A stretch of DNA of 64,000 nucleotides from Cryptomeria japonica (Eukaryota; Streptophyta; Pinopsida; Cupressales; Cupressaceae), in contig NC_081410.1 in the NCBI RefSeq assembly GCF_030272615.1, forward strand, positions 573,387,241 to 573,451,240. The letters run 5' to 3'. The notes under the pieces are model-generated. The model made no database searches and was not told the DNA's origin. It saw only the letters and a list, made by a program, of their open reading frames with translations. This document shows positions 33,322 through 45,327 of this stretch, piece after piece. Position numbers and translations under genes: made by a program. Each line of letters begins with the position of its first letter. Positions within the stretch are counted from its first letter, which is position 1.

Positions 33322-33325
33322 AAGA

Positions 33326-33885
33326 GCTCCTCTTTGTGAAACATTAGCAAATTATTATTTTTGGACTATAAGAATTCAATAGGTTTGGAGACAAAATTGG
33401 AGGAGCATCTCAGTGCTAAAGACATAGATCTAGAATCATATATAGTTACAAACCATTAATTTCTTAGCACTTAGTTGAAAACTACTAAGGAGCAAATTAA
33501 AAAAACTTAGCATTGACCATTTGTGGAGCTTAGAGCCATTTTGAGGATCGGAGAGGGTTTGGAAATAATTTGAAGTAGTTTGAGGTATTTTTGGTATTGA
33601 AATTTGTGAATTTATCTTTTCTTGTTTTCTCTGAATTGTAAAGAAAGACAATGTATTTCAGTTTTGAAAATTCTTGGTAGTAATGAGGTTTTTTGTTGTA
33701 TTTTCCTAAGCTAAAAAATAATCTGATATCTACATTTTTTACTTGCAAAAATCAAATCTAAAATTTAATCATAATTCTAGGTTTGAAATGAACATATTTA
33801 TATGCAAATTCATTTCTAGATTTTGTACTCTAGTTCGTAGAAATTTTTCTCTTTTATTTTTAGCACCCTTTTTGGGGATATTACA
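33326..33885 (+). repeat. T3-H 5' LTR, right part
   Basis: Continues 7420-7985 across Element A and ends GATATTACA one base before the primer-binding site. The two parts add up to about 1.13 kb. The assignment rests on position, the TSD and the PBS; the matching 3' LTR portion is not in the window. Confidence 0.7.
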
Positions 33886-33886
33886 A

Positions 33887-33901
33887 TGGTATCAAAGATG
33901 C
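33887..33901 (+). other. T3-H primer-binding site
   Basis: TGGTATCAAAGATGC resembles the initiator-Met tRNA complement TGGTATCAGAGC, with changes consistent with age. It lies one base after the LTR end. Confidence 0.6.
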
Positions 33902-33929
33902 AAGAGTTGGAAGCCTTTTCACTTTGATT

Positions 33930-35130
33930 GTATGCATGGAAAAGGTGGTCATAACTTGGAAAAACAAAAAGGAGTAATGGCAGGTTTAGATCAGCCACCA
34001 TCATCAATTGAAGAAGAAGCAAAACAAATGTTTTCAGACATGATAAGATTGTTCAATGATAACAACCATTATTTGATTTATTTGGCTTATAATACAACAC
34101 ATGGAAGGATTTTGGTGCATACAAAAAGGGAAGAAAGTAGCAAAGCTACAAAAATTAAGGAACATTCTACCCACAAATCCACAATTTCTTCATAATCTAG
34201 ACCTTTTATGTCCACTTTTATACAAGAAGACAAGCCTATACATGAGGAGCCTATAGAGGAAAATGAGGATGTTCATATTTTGGCTAAGTATAAAGATTTG
34301 GAGGAAGATTTTTAATCAGGTATCTCTTTTAAAGACTACTTGGAGGCCACCAAACACACAAAACCAAAGTAGAAATAATGGAATCAAGGGAAGCAAACTT
34401 ATGGGCTACAAATGAGGTTGGCACAACAATGCTAACTTATTTTTGATGGATCATCCAACTGTATGGCTAGAGCCTAGATTCAAAAATTGGACATGTACTT
34501 TGCTTTCAACTAGATGATAGAGATTGATGCCATCAAATTTGATACACTACACTTTGAAGAGGTTGTACATGAGTGGTGGTATCACGATTTAGTGACACAA
34601 AGACATGGTGTAATAGTTTATTATGACTATTTTTTCACTAAATTAATATAAAAGTTTGACCATAACGATTCAAAGGCACATTATAGAGAGTTGGCTCAGT
34701 TAAGACAACTTGGAACACTCGATGCATACATTTTAGAGTTTCAGTGATTATCAATTATGGTTATTCATATGTTCAAGAAGAGATTGATTTCTTGGTTTAT
34801 GAAAGGGTTGTTAGAATCTCTCAGAGGTTGGGTCAAATATTTTGATCCACCATCCTTGCAAGATGATATTAAGTGATCAAGGAATATGGAGTTATCTACA
34901 CCACATGATAGATTTCCTAGAAAGTTTCTGTAGAAGCCCCCAATAGAATTGGCCAAAGAAGAAGGATAAGTAACAGTGATAGACTAGAATAGCAGGAGAG
35001 ATAGCTAAACCAGTTGATGGGACATCTCATGATTTGAGGGATGAGTTGAGACAAAAGAGAATTTTCTTTGATTTTTGTGAGCCTTGGACACTCGGACATA
35101 GGTGTAAGAGTGGGGGAAAATCCTACTGGA
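33930..35130 (+). pseudogene. T3-H gag remnant
   Basis: After an N-terminal stretch (MAGLDQPPSSIEEEAKQM), the gag core can be read at about 34550-34760 with EEVVHEWWYHDLVTQRHG and AHYRELAQLRQLGTLDAYI, typical of plant Ty3 capsid domains. A degenerate zinc knuckle at about 35060-35110 reads FCEPWTLGHRC, the variant EPW-x2-GHRC found in this lineage. At least six stops and frame changes break it. Confidence 0.7.
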
Positions 35131-35239
35131 TTGAGGTATTTGAGTAGCCTATTGGTGATGAGTTGAAAGAGACACAGGGTCATGATGACCAGCAGGGTAA
35201 AATGGATGGGGAGTTAGGTGAAGATGAGCATTAGGATTA

Positions 35240-36784
35240 TTTGACATAAATGGAGGGAGTGATTGCAACTCTCTCTACCACTCCTCATTATAACACTTTT
35301 AAATTAAGAGTTTTGTGTAGGGATAATAAGTTGTTGTATTAATAGGTAGTGGGGATACCCATAAATTCATTGATGCATCCTATGTCAATAATAGCGCTAG
35401 AAAAGTGGAGGAACATGAAGGTTTTTGTGTGAGGATAGTGAATGACACATTGGATTGTTTTTTTCCATAGTTGAGCATGGAATTGGGTAATAACACCCCT
35501 ACTAAGGACTTTTATGTGACTGACATTGAGAAAAAACCATTTTTTGTTGATGGTTCCATATATAATGGACTTAAAGGCTATATAATTGAATTTTACAACT
35601 CAAATGGTAAAAGGTGGTATTGGGAGGCTTATCTTTAGATCCACCTCGAGTTGTTTTAGCTAAGAGGATGGGGATAATTTTTTGGCATTCAGAGGATGAG
35701 TGGGTAGTGTAGTGTTTTATTACAAATAAGTCCATAGATATAGGACAACAAGGATATCATGTTGACATACAAAGCTTGTTGGACAAGCATATCTTGGTGT
35801 TTTCATATTTACCACACGATTTACCTCTAGATCATGGTTTTGAGAATGTCATTGAACTTGTGGATAGAGAGCCAGTTGTCACAAATCCTTACCATCATCC
35901 CAAGTGGTTTAAAGATGAGATTGGGAAGACTATTTAGGAGTTGTTAGATGAATAACATATATAGCCTAGTTCTAGTCCTTTTCCTTATTTTTTTATCTTA
36001 GTAAAGAAGGAGGATGGTACTATGAGGATGTGCATACATTATTGTGCACTTAATAATAAGACCATCAAGAACAAGTATCCTATTTCATGTATTCATGAGT
36101 TGTTGGATAAGCTACATGAAGTGGTCTACTTTTCCAAAATAGACCTTTGACCAAGATACCATGAAATTCGAGTTTGAGAGTAGGATGTGTAGAAAATAGA
36201 ATTTAGATGTCATTATAAATACTTTGAGTATTTAGCAATGGCCTTTGGATTATAAAATACTATGGCTAAATTTGAATCTTGTATGAGTCATGGGTTCAAT
36301 AAGAAATTGCAAAAAATTGTGTTGGTTTTCTTTGATGACATACAAATATATAGAAAGATGTGGGAGGAGTAGATATTCAACACCTTGATGAGGTATTGAG
36401 TATTTTGGTAGTTAATTCCCTTTTTGTAAAAACTTCAAAGTGTGAGTTTAGTATGACCAAACCATTGTTTCTTGGACATGTCAGTGGGAATGGTGTAGTG
36501 AAGTCATATAGAGAGAAGATTCAGGCTATACTTGATTGGCCACCACCAAAGAATGTGTCATAATTAAAGGGCTTAATTGGTTTATGCACATACTATAGGG
36601 GGTTTGTGAAAGGATTTTCTTCCTTAACCACCCCTTAGATAGATTTGACCAAGAAGGATGATTTTTTTGGATGGAGAAGTCTCAAGGGATCATGGTTCAT
36701 CTTAAGAAGGTAATGAGTAGTTGTCTTATTTTGGCTTTATCAGATTTCTCTAAACCTTTTGTGCTTTAGTGTGATGTATCTAAT
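35240..36784 (+). pseudogene. T3-H protease and reverse transcriptase, 5' part of pol
   Basis: A protease-like stretch (DTHKFIDASYVN, about 35350-35385) is followed by RT at about 35990-36600: LVKKEDGTMRMCIHYCALNN, KYPISCIHELLDKLHEVVYF, MAFGL, FFDDIQIY as the polymerase box (DD present), FLGHVSGNG and YYRGFVKGFSSL. Stops replace several expected codons, for example after KIDL at about 36150. The frame is interrupted inside the RNase H start, after FVL and CDVSN, by Element B at 36785. Confidence 0.8.
36781..36784. other. Element B target duplication, left (TAAT)
   Basis: TAAT precedes the left TIR, and TAAT follows the right TIR at 46411-46414. Counting it once puts the two halves of the T3-H pol frame back in register. 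Confidence 0.92.
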
Positions 36785-36814
36785 GGGTTAGTGCAAGATC
36801 AAGGGGGGCCAAAA
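36785..36814 (+). repeat. Element B left TIR
   Basis: It starts GGGTTAGTGCAAGATCA and ends GCCAAAA. It pairs with the reverse complement of 46381-46410, with six mismatches in 30. The block GGGT, two bases, GTGCA is shared with the TIRs of Element A. Confidence 0.9.
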
Positions 36815-37586
36815 AGTGGTGATGTGAAAAAAATAGCCTTCTTCACTCGCCTAAAAATGCGAAAATCCGTGTTGACTTTTTGCTTGGCCTAGGTGTCAGT
36901 ACACCTTGGCCTGGTAATTACCTATGCAAATTGGATATCCGATTTTTATTTGTAATTTTAATTTAAAAAATATATTATATGTTACATATTATATAATATA
37001 TAATATATTATTATATTATATTATATTATATTATATTATATTATACTATAATAATATATTATATAATACGTATTATATTATACAATATTATATTATATTA
37101 TATTATATTATATTATATTATATTATATTATATATAATATTATATTATATTATATATTATAATATATATAATATAATACAAAATGTATTATATAATATAA
37201 TAATATATTATTATATTATATATGTTATTTAAAAATAATTTAAGTATAAAAATCAGATATCTGATTTTCTGAGACTTTTATATTTCGACGGTGACAGCTT
37301 GTGGGTCATTTTTAACTCACGGGTCATGCGATTTCATCAAAATCCGATATCCGGTGCACCCGATATCTAGTGCTTTGACAAAAAATTGCTAAAAAATAGA
37401 TTTAGAGGTAAGAATTTTATCATTTTGAATCATTTTCATTCATTTTTTGTAGTTTTTGTTAATGTTTATTTGATTTTTCACTAAAAATATGGTTTTTTTC
37501 ATGAAAACTAGGTTTTTTTAAATCAAATACCTAATTGTTTAAATTTGTTAACTAAATTTAATTGTTTACATTCAATTAGGTTAAAA
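36815..37586. other. Element B left subterminal region with AT repeat and palindromes
   Basis: No gene is seen. GATATCCGATTTTT occurs at about 36934-36947. A (TATTA)n-type tract fills 36960-37225 and could form long hairpins. A perfect 20-bp palindrome lies at 37249-37268 with core ATCAGATATCTGAT, and CCGATATCCGG and CCGATATC follow at about 37342-37368. A GATATCCGATTTTT copy also occurs near the other end (about 45523-45536). Confidence 0.6.
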
Positions 37587-39479
37587 ATGGGGGATAAGAA
37601 TGAAAACATTGACCAACCACAACTGCAACAACCAAACCCTCATTTGCCAAACCCCCCCTCAATTCAGGATTTGATTGCAGAAGTATATCGTAGGATCCCT
37701 CATCTAAACCCAATATTTGATCCTCTCACATTGATCATAAAAAGTATGGAAACCATGACTAAGGAGCACAATGTCGCCCTTTTGTGGTGAGATTCTACGA
37801 GGGAAAAATATGCAGATGGCTTGTCGTATAAGGATATCAAGGATCTCGAGATTTCCAAAGCCGAAATCGCCTCATTGTTTGTCAATCCCCATACTGGTCA
37901 GCCCATAGATCCCAAAAAAACAAAACTTTTTATTAAATGGTGCACAAATGATGGGATTGTGAAAATTTTTTGGGATTGTTGGTGGATGGTTTTCGACAAA
38001 CCACCCAACAACAATCTTGATATCCCCTTCTATTTCATAAAAAAATTGTATGCTAAGTTTGTTTTACACAAACATGTGAACTACTTTGACATCCAACCTT
38101 TCCAGGGTGTAGGTTTAGGTATGCCCCAAAATAGGCCTGGGGTAGTCAGAGTAGTCTAGGGCCCATATGTCCCCCCTCCTCCTATTGATCCCCAACTTGC
38201 AATGCAACATCTTGATATCATTTGTGAGGTAGCTTCACGGACCATATCGACTATTCACTCTTTGAGTAGCCTTTTGGTTTCTCAGGTTGCGTCAATAGCT
38301 CAACCTACTCTTGATGGTAGTGGTGCATCTGGTGGTGTTGACATGTCATCCTCGGCTCCACACATATGTGTGCCCCATAGTTGTGTCATGTGTGGGCACG
38401 TATGCTTGGGTCTAGTTAGACAGCCTATTGATCCTTTTGTGGACAGTGTAGATTATGAGATGCATGAGATGCATGATGCACCAAATGCTATTACACAGAC
38501 TAGAGGATACCCTGGGGATTCCTCACATGCTAGAGGTGAGGAGGCACTGTCATCATACATTGAGGATGTAGTGGTAAGATTTTTATTTTCACAGTTCATG
38601 TTATATTTTAATTAAATATTTATAAATTAGATAATATTAAGTACTAATTTTTATTTACATGGTCTATTTAACAGTTGATGACCGAGGATGAGTTGAGACA
38701 GATTCAAGAGGGTACCTTGTCGGCCATTTCATTTGGCCTTGATAGCTTGATGATACATATATTATTGCACCTAGTCATTTGTATTTTATTGTACATACAT
38801 GTTCATCATTTATATTGGTATTAATTAGATTATGTAGTAACTTGCATGTATATCTTATTTTACTTTTGTAGGGCACAAGCAACACGAGTGTGGGGCAGTG
38901 TGATTTAGGATCTGGTAGTGCAGTTGGAGACAAGGGAAAGGTAATTGAATGCAAATATGATTGCATGAATAGTTTAAATAACTTATAGTTATTATACATG
39001 TCTAGACATATATTGATAGTTTCATATACTTGTTGTGTATATATATAGAGAATTCTTAGCTTCACATCCTTGATGACTACACCCAGTATACCTGAAGAAG
39101 AAGAAGAGATGCCTCGAGTAGATGTGTGTTTATTTTATTTTTTGATTACTAGATATAATTTTTTATTATCAGTGACAATTATATGCTAACTTGTATCAAT
39201 GTCATGTTTCTAAACATATGTAGGTTGTGTATGAAAATATTCAAAACATGCCTCCTCTACCGAAGACATACATCAAGAGTCCTGCAAAGCTGAAGAGAAA
39301 ACGTGGAGATGAGGTAAACATAAATAGTTCGATTATAGTTCATTTTTATGTTAACTTTTTGAATGTGAATTATATAATATAACTAATATTAATTGTGGTT
39401 TGTTTTTCTTGTGCAGGATCCTTTAGTGTCGAGCAGTGCAGTGAAGAGGATCGATTTTGATGATCCATCACTAGCTTAG
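37587..39479 (+). pseudogene. Element B second gene, unknown protein, about six exons
   Basis: Exon 1 (37587-38573) starts MGDKNENIDQPQLQQPNP and carries the conserved core KYADGLSYKDIKDLEISKAE and IKWCTNDGIVKIFWDCWWM, then a proline run and a low-complexity tail. In-frame stops lie at 37788-37790 and 38157-38159. Further exons are 38675 to about 38770 (3' end uncertain), 38872-38940, 39049-39117, 39224-39313 and 39417-39479, with GT-AG borders and phase 0 throughout. The last ends VKRIDFDDPSLA and TAG. The C-terminal exons are basic (KSPAKLKRKRGDE), possibly a nuclear localisation signal. No known domain is recognised. The homologue in Element A ends LKRLDFDDPP. It is convergent with the transposase across the central array and is conserved in both elements, so it probably serves transposition (inference). 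Confidence 0.7.
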
Positions 39480-39962
39480 GATGTTATAGATAGTTTTGGA
39501 ATGCTTCCATGTCTAGTTGGCATGTATATTTTGTATATGGACATACATTCACGTATTTAGACATACATTTTGTTTTACTTGGTGTTTATGCCATATCTGT
39601 GTATGGACATACATTTGTAATCATTTGACATTTTTATATATACAGAAGTTGATATTTGATCATATAAATTGCTGCTCATCTGTGTGTGGTGTTATCATGG
39701 AAATCTTTAATCTTCATTCCAATAATTAACAATGGTTAATAATGGCTATTTAATGAACAATACAATTAATTTCATTTCATCATAAGTGTTGTTTTTATAA
39801 TGAACAATATAATTCATTTAATGAACAATACAATATCATTCATTTAATGAACAATACAATTCATTTAATCAACAATACAATACAATTCATTCAATGAACA
39901 ATACAATTCATTTAATGAACAATACAATACAATTCATTTAATGAACAATACTTGATACAATT
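39480..39962. other. Element B spacer with short tandem repeats
   Basis: After the second gene, 39745-39960 is built from AATGAACAATACAATTCATT units of roughly 20-35 bp, repeated about eight times with variation. The first part is AT-rich 3' flank. No gene is seen. Confidence 0.7.
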
Positions 39963-41336
39963 CATTATTACCCCATGCATGGTCCTATTTTTCCCCCCAC
40001 CTTGGTCGAACACTCGGGGTTTTATTAGGGCAGCAATTTTTTGATTGGCAAAAAAATAGTCAGTCTCACTCAATCGAATGTTGTTGCATGGCCGATTTCT
40101 CGTTCTGCTCATCGTGATTATGAACCGTTAGCTCCAACATGTCTAGTTAGGCATTATTACCCTACACATGCTCTTATTTCCCCCTCCCCCACTCGATCGA
40201 ACGCTCGGGGTCATACCCTACCGGCATCGTCCCTTGAGTTCCCTAAGTGCTCAAAATTGTCAAACTTTGATGAGGCCTAACTTGGAATCCGTGGAACCTA
40301 CGAATGATCTGTTTGAACCTACGGGGCCACGAGAGGGGTCCCTACAAAATCATATCTTAGTTTTTCAAGTTTCCCTATGGTTTTATTAGGGAACCAATTT
40401 TTTGGTTAGCAAAAAAATCATCAGTCTCACTCAATCGAATGTTGTCACATGGCCGATTTCTCATTCTGCTCATCGCGATGACAAATCGTCAACTTTGACA
40501 TGTCCAGTTAGGCATTATTACCCTATTCATGCTCCTATTTTTCCCACCCACTCAATTGAATGCTCGGGGTCATACCCTACCGGTGTTGTCTCTTGAGCAC
40601 CCTAAGTGCTCAAAATTGTCAAAATTTGACGGGCCCTAACTCAGAATTCGTGGTACCTATGAACAATCTATTTGAATCTATGGGGCCACAAGAGGGGTCC
40701 CTACAAAATCCTATCTTGATTTTTCAAGTTACCCTATGGTTTTATTAGGGCAGCAATTTTTCTGTTGGCAAAAAAATCGTCAGTCTCACTCAATGGAATG
40801 ATGTCGCATGGCCGATTTGTTGTTCTACTCATCACAATGATGAACCGTCAGCTCCAACATGTCCAATTAGGCATTATTACCCTACGCATGCTCCTATTTT
40901 TCTCCTCCATTCGATCGAACGCTCGGGATCATACCCTACTGACGTCGTCCCTTGAGTGCCCTAAGTGCTCAAAATTGTCAAACTTTGATGGGCCCTAACT
41001 CAGAATTTGTGGCACCTACAAATGATTTGTTTGAACCTATAGGGCTAGGAGAGGGTTCCCTACAAAAGCCTATCTCGATTTTTCAAGTTGCCCTATGGTT
41101 TTATTAGGGCAGAAATTTTTCAGTTGGCAAAAAAATCATTAGTCTCACTCAATGGAATGTTGTCGCGTGGCCGATTTATCATTCTGCTCATCGCAATGAT
41201 GAACCATCAGCTCCGACATATCTAGTTAGGCATTATTACCCTACACATGCCCCTATTTTTCCCCTCCATTTGATCGAACACTCGGGGTCATACCCTACTG
41301 GCGTCATCCCTTGAGCGCCCTAAGTGCTAAAATTAT
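39963..41336 (+). repeat. Element B central array, ~3.8 units of ~360 bp
   Basis: The landmark GGTTTTATTAGGG recurs at 40018, 40379, 40738 and 41097, spacings of 361, 359 and 359. Further landmarks in every unit are CAGTCTCACTCAAT, GGCATTATTACCCTA, CGCTCGGGGTCATACCCTA (or close variants) and GTGCTCAAAATTGTCAAA. It is homologous to the Element A array in inverse orientation, with the same unit length and the same place between the gene 3' ends. Short frames predicted in it repeat with the unit and are not genes. Confidence 0.88.
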
Positions 41337-42431
41337 ATATAAATAAGAATTACACTGTAGACACATAATGATCATGAATATTTCCATGTTTTGTATACAC
41401 ATAGTTACCATTAGACTTGCATGTGACATCCATGAAGGGATATGCAAACATGATTTTTTTTCATTATCAATACAACTACACCAATGTACTCATGTACAGA
41501 TACATGGACATTATCATCAATATAACTAAGTTAATTTGCTCATGGACATTGTATATCATCATAACAATGTTACATCAATTCACATCCATATACAAATACA
41601 ACATCCCACTTCATCTGCATCAGACATCCTCATGTCCTAAGAGAAAAGCTTATGTACAACAATGCCTGCATATAAATGCAGACCAAAATAAGTAACCTTT
41701 TTATGTGGAATGAATGTGCTACAAGAAACAAAATATAACACTTAATACAAATTAGTTTGGCAAATTATAAATAGATCATTTCAAACATTTTTAAGATGCA
41801 CAAGATTGTATAATTACAAAACTTACCAGTTTCTCTGCAAAGTATACAAGCATAACTTTGAAGAAAGATGCATGTTGATTAAATCCCTTCTCATTGCATT
41901 TCTCTGCATGGTTGAAGATGATGGTAGATATGGTCATTTCTAAATAGCAATACATTCACTTGACTTAATGTTTATGCACAAATTTTATCTCATTAATGCA
42001 CTAAAGAATATGTACCATCACCAAGAGAGAGTCTTGTCAATGATGAATGATCTAGCATGAACCTGTATATCATCAAAAATCATAATGTGATGTACTATTG
42101 TATATCATCAAAAAAGACCTGCATGAGCATAAAGGTTTTACGATAATTATATTATCAAAAATTGTCAGATAGTGTTCTCTAATAACAAAAATTGTAAAGC
42201 TCATCAAATGCATGATAATAAGTCATGTTGCAAAAATATATCCCTTCCGATTATATCGTGTACCCACTATGTGCATGCAAAAACCTTGTTGCCAAAAAAA
42301 AAAATTCATGAATAGACCTGCATTTTCAACACATCCTTAATATACATGTAACAAAATTGATCATTAAGGTTTAATGATCATTGTTTAAAATGAAATGCAT
42401 GATAAAAAAGTAAGGCACCATTAAAGACCTA
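41337..42431. other. Element B spacer, no gene seen
   Basis: About 1.1 kb of AT-rich sequence between the array and the transposase stop, with scattered CATCATAA motifs. I see neither a gene nor a clear repeat structure. Confidence 0.5.
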
Positions 42432-45327
42432 CTACTCAAGTGTGCTTGAAGGGTCATCTCTTTGTTTAAGAGTATCCAATATTGCTTCATGGTCAACAGT
42501 AGTCACTGTCCATAGCTCTTTGGTCTTTGGTTTTTCTTGATGCTTCAACAACTTGACATTTGTAGCTATAATAAGGTGTGAATACATTATAATGGTTTTG
42601 TGTCTCTCATAGTCTTCAAATGTAGGTATTCCATTCTTTCTAATCATGTATGTTCGCAGCCAAGTTCCCACAACAACAACTAAACTTGTAGGATATGTGA
42701 ACCACTCATCATCTGTCACTAGTTGTGTTAGCTTTTGTTTTCCCTATACACATCATGCCAACCAATATTCTAATCTCTCTTCATTCCCTTGCGGTGCAAC
42801 AACTGCAAAAAACATGTCCTAGTTGTACAAGATCTAATAGACGATCATACTCAAGTGAACTTTCCATGTCATCATTTGACAAGGATATTGTTTGAGATAA
42901 AGGAGTTAGATAGTGGGGAACCCACGTATCAACCCACTCACTTGACTTGCACTAATCCCAATCACACTGAACACAACTCTGACAAAAACAAGCCAATGCT
43001 CATGTCCAAATGGTCCATGTACTTGCATCTGAGCTGAGAAATGAATGCATCTTTGAAGAATCTTTAATTGTTTGACAATCCAATCTATCTTCCACTATGC
43101 CCTCCTCAACCAACCAAAAGAATCTGCTCACTGCTGAATCAAGAGTACTTCCATGTGACAATGCTGAACTACACCAATCAACAATAGAATGTGCATCAAA
43201 TAAATTTGCACCTGAAATCCTCAATTATTCCTTAACTAGAGCTCTCTTCAAACATGCACCTGCTCCATCATGCTCTCCCTTCCCATGCCCTACCTCAAAA
43301 ACCACCAAATATGAGGTATACGCCTCTCCACATGCATTCTATGCAACCAATAAAACATATGGGCATTCTTGAATTGACCCGTACAGTTATCTGACCATAT
43401 TATATGTCGGTCAATTGTAATATCTTTCTCATGCAATAACTCAAAAAAATTCTTGAAAGAATGTTGCACATACTCGGAGGAGTGTGATCTATCATCACTC
43501 ATATAAAAATGATACTCCCTAATTATCTTCCTGTCCTCTTCTGTACTATCAGGAGCATGTCTATATGTAATGTGAACAAAAATAGCAATTTGGACTGAAT
43601 TGTAGTACTAAGATAGTACCTCATTTTGTGGTTGCAATGTATAGTTCTCTGCAAAATCAACCACCGATACAATAGTGCCAATCGGGAAAGAGTTCTTACA
43701 CATCCTGAACTGTTGATCCAACTATTGAGACCTATGGGTGTGCCTTGCATACTTGTAGAAAACATTTTCCTTAAAATCCAAAATAAAATCCATAATACTC
43801 ACTTCTCTTGAGACTAATTCGCATCTAGAACCTTCACCCCCACTCTTCAAAGTATATTTCACTATCTTGTATCTTTTTTTCTCAACATAATTATTTCCAA
43901 ACTCATGTTCGCTGCCCTCATGAAAACATGAAACAAAATTTGGCAACCCACTGCATTCTGAGCACTTCTCAATCAAACAATCATTTCTATAGAAATAGCA
44001 GCCATCATCTCTAGGGCATAAAAATAGATCTTGCAAGAATCTTGATGATCTCAGAAATAGCATTGCACCACACTCCTGCAACATCTCATTAGTATGCATC
44101 ATAGAACGAATATGACATAAAAGTTCATGGTACATTGAAAACTCCACATGGTACTTGCAACAACAGGTATTGCGAATCCTAAGAGGAACACAATTAAATG
44201 GTTTCAAAGATTCAAAGGCCCTTTGTGATATTTCCAAAGTTGGATGTAATTCACAAAAAAAAATTGTACAACATTGTTTTGCTTGATTCCAAGAAATGTT
44301 TGGGATGCAATGTGCGGTCTCGGTTGCCGATTCTTAATTTCAAAATGTCCTTTACATTGGGTGACACTCTAGAATTAGAGTGCCAAAATTGTTGAATCTC
44401 TTCCTTCACATTGTCAGTTGACTTTCTATCAACACATGGAAGCCTCCCACTAAATGCACATGTATCTTGTTGAAGTGGATCGTCAAGTCTTTGTCTTCGT
44501 GCAAGTGCTCTATCCAAAGTTTTATGGTTTATGTTAAAATCAACACAAGTGTGTCTCATTTGATGAGCCTTCTTCAATTGATGGCTTACTAAGGAGGTTG
44601 TAATCACTCTTTGAGCAACTCTCTTATCTCGTTCTTTGGTATTCTTTCCAATGGAATTGAGAGCGTCAAATAGATTTTTTGCAATAATAGAATTTCTCTC
44701 CATCTTCTTGTTCATACGAATCTTCAATTTGTTTAGCAATGGTCTCATCTTTATCATCTTTAGAAATTGAAAAAAGAGTTGGTATTTCTTGGTCAATGTC
44801 TTATTGCTAAAATTTTGGTTGAAAAGTTGTGTAGCCCACAACCGAACGGTTCTTGTTGACCTCTTGCCTTTAAGATTTGCAATAATGTTCTCATTGATTT
44901 CAAATAACCAGTTTGGGGTTCTTGAAGGTCTTGGATTTGGAATTTGTCTTTCATCCATGAGAGGGTCTTCATTTATAAAGTAATTAGGTGTTACATATGG
45001 TTCACTTGGTTGAGTAATTCCACCTTCTATGTTAAATTTTTCCACATTTTCACCTCCTATGTCAAAATTTTCCACATGTTGAGCATTTTCATTATCACTT
45101 TCAACATTTTCAAAATTTTCACTTTCAAAATCTACATTTTCATTTTCAATAACTTGTGGCACATTTTCAAATTCAATTTCCTCTTCAGTTGAAGTAACAT
45201 TAACAATATTTAACATACCTTGTCTTCTCCTCCTATGACATTCTCTATCTCTTTCTCTATACACTTCAATTTGGTCATTTGAAAGTTTTCTTTTGCGTTT
45301 AGACTTCCGATGACTACTACTCCCCAT
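42432..45327 (-). pseudogene. Element B transposase (DDE-like), intronless, broken
   Basis: It starts MGSSSHRKSKRKRKLSNDQ at 45327, a basic tail, then an acidic Asn/Glu-rich region of Glu-Asn-Val and Glu-Asn-Phe repeats. The collinear body has WHSNSRVSPNVKDILKL, the Cys clusters TCCCKYHVEFSM and CPRDDGC...CSEC...CFH, then VVDFAENYTLQPQNEV (43650 area), MSDDRSHSSEYVQ, WSDNCTGQFKNAHMFYW and GHGKGEHDGAGACLKRAL (about 43290-43240). The C-terminal domain ends IIATNVKLLKHQ...TLKQRDDPSSTLE and TAG. Frameshifts occur near 44260 (a poly-T run), 43735 and 42830, and single stops near 43590 and 43225. The two introns of the Element A gene are absent here: LVQLG and HVFAVVA, and GTWLR and TYM, are directly joined. 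The three acidic positions, including the first Asp, look present. Role: cut-and-paste transposase, predicted. Confidence 0.8.

Noticed and set aside
36924-37232. 102-residue Ile/Tyr-rich frame
   Set aside because: Product of the TATTA repeat. No start context and no similarity to the neighbouring genes.
40041-40998. Four similar short frames in 40041-40998
   Set aside because: They recur with the 360-bp unit and drift in frame and length. They are repeat shadows, not genes.
42432-45327. The two transposase genes as domesticated host genes
   Set aside because: Both lie between matching TIRs with TSDs and carry stops and frameshifts, so they are plain transposon remnants.
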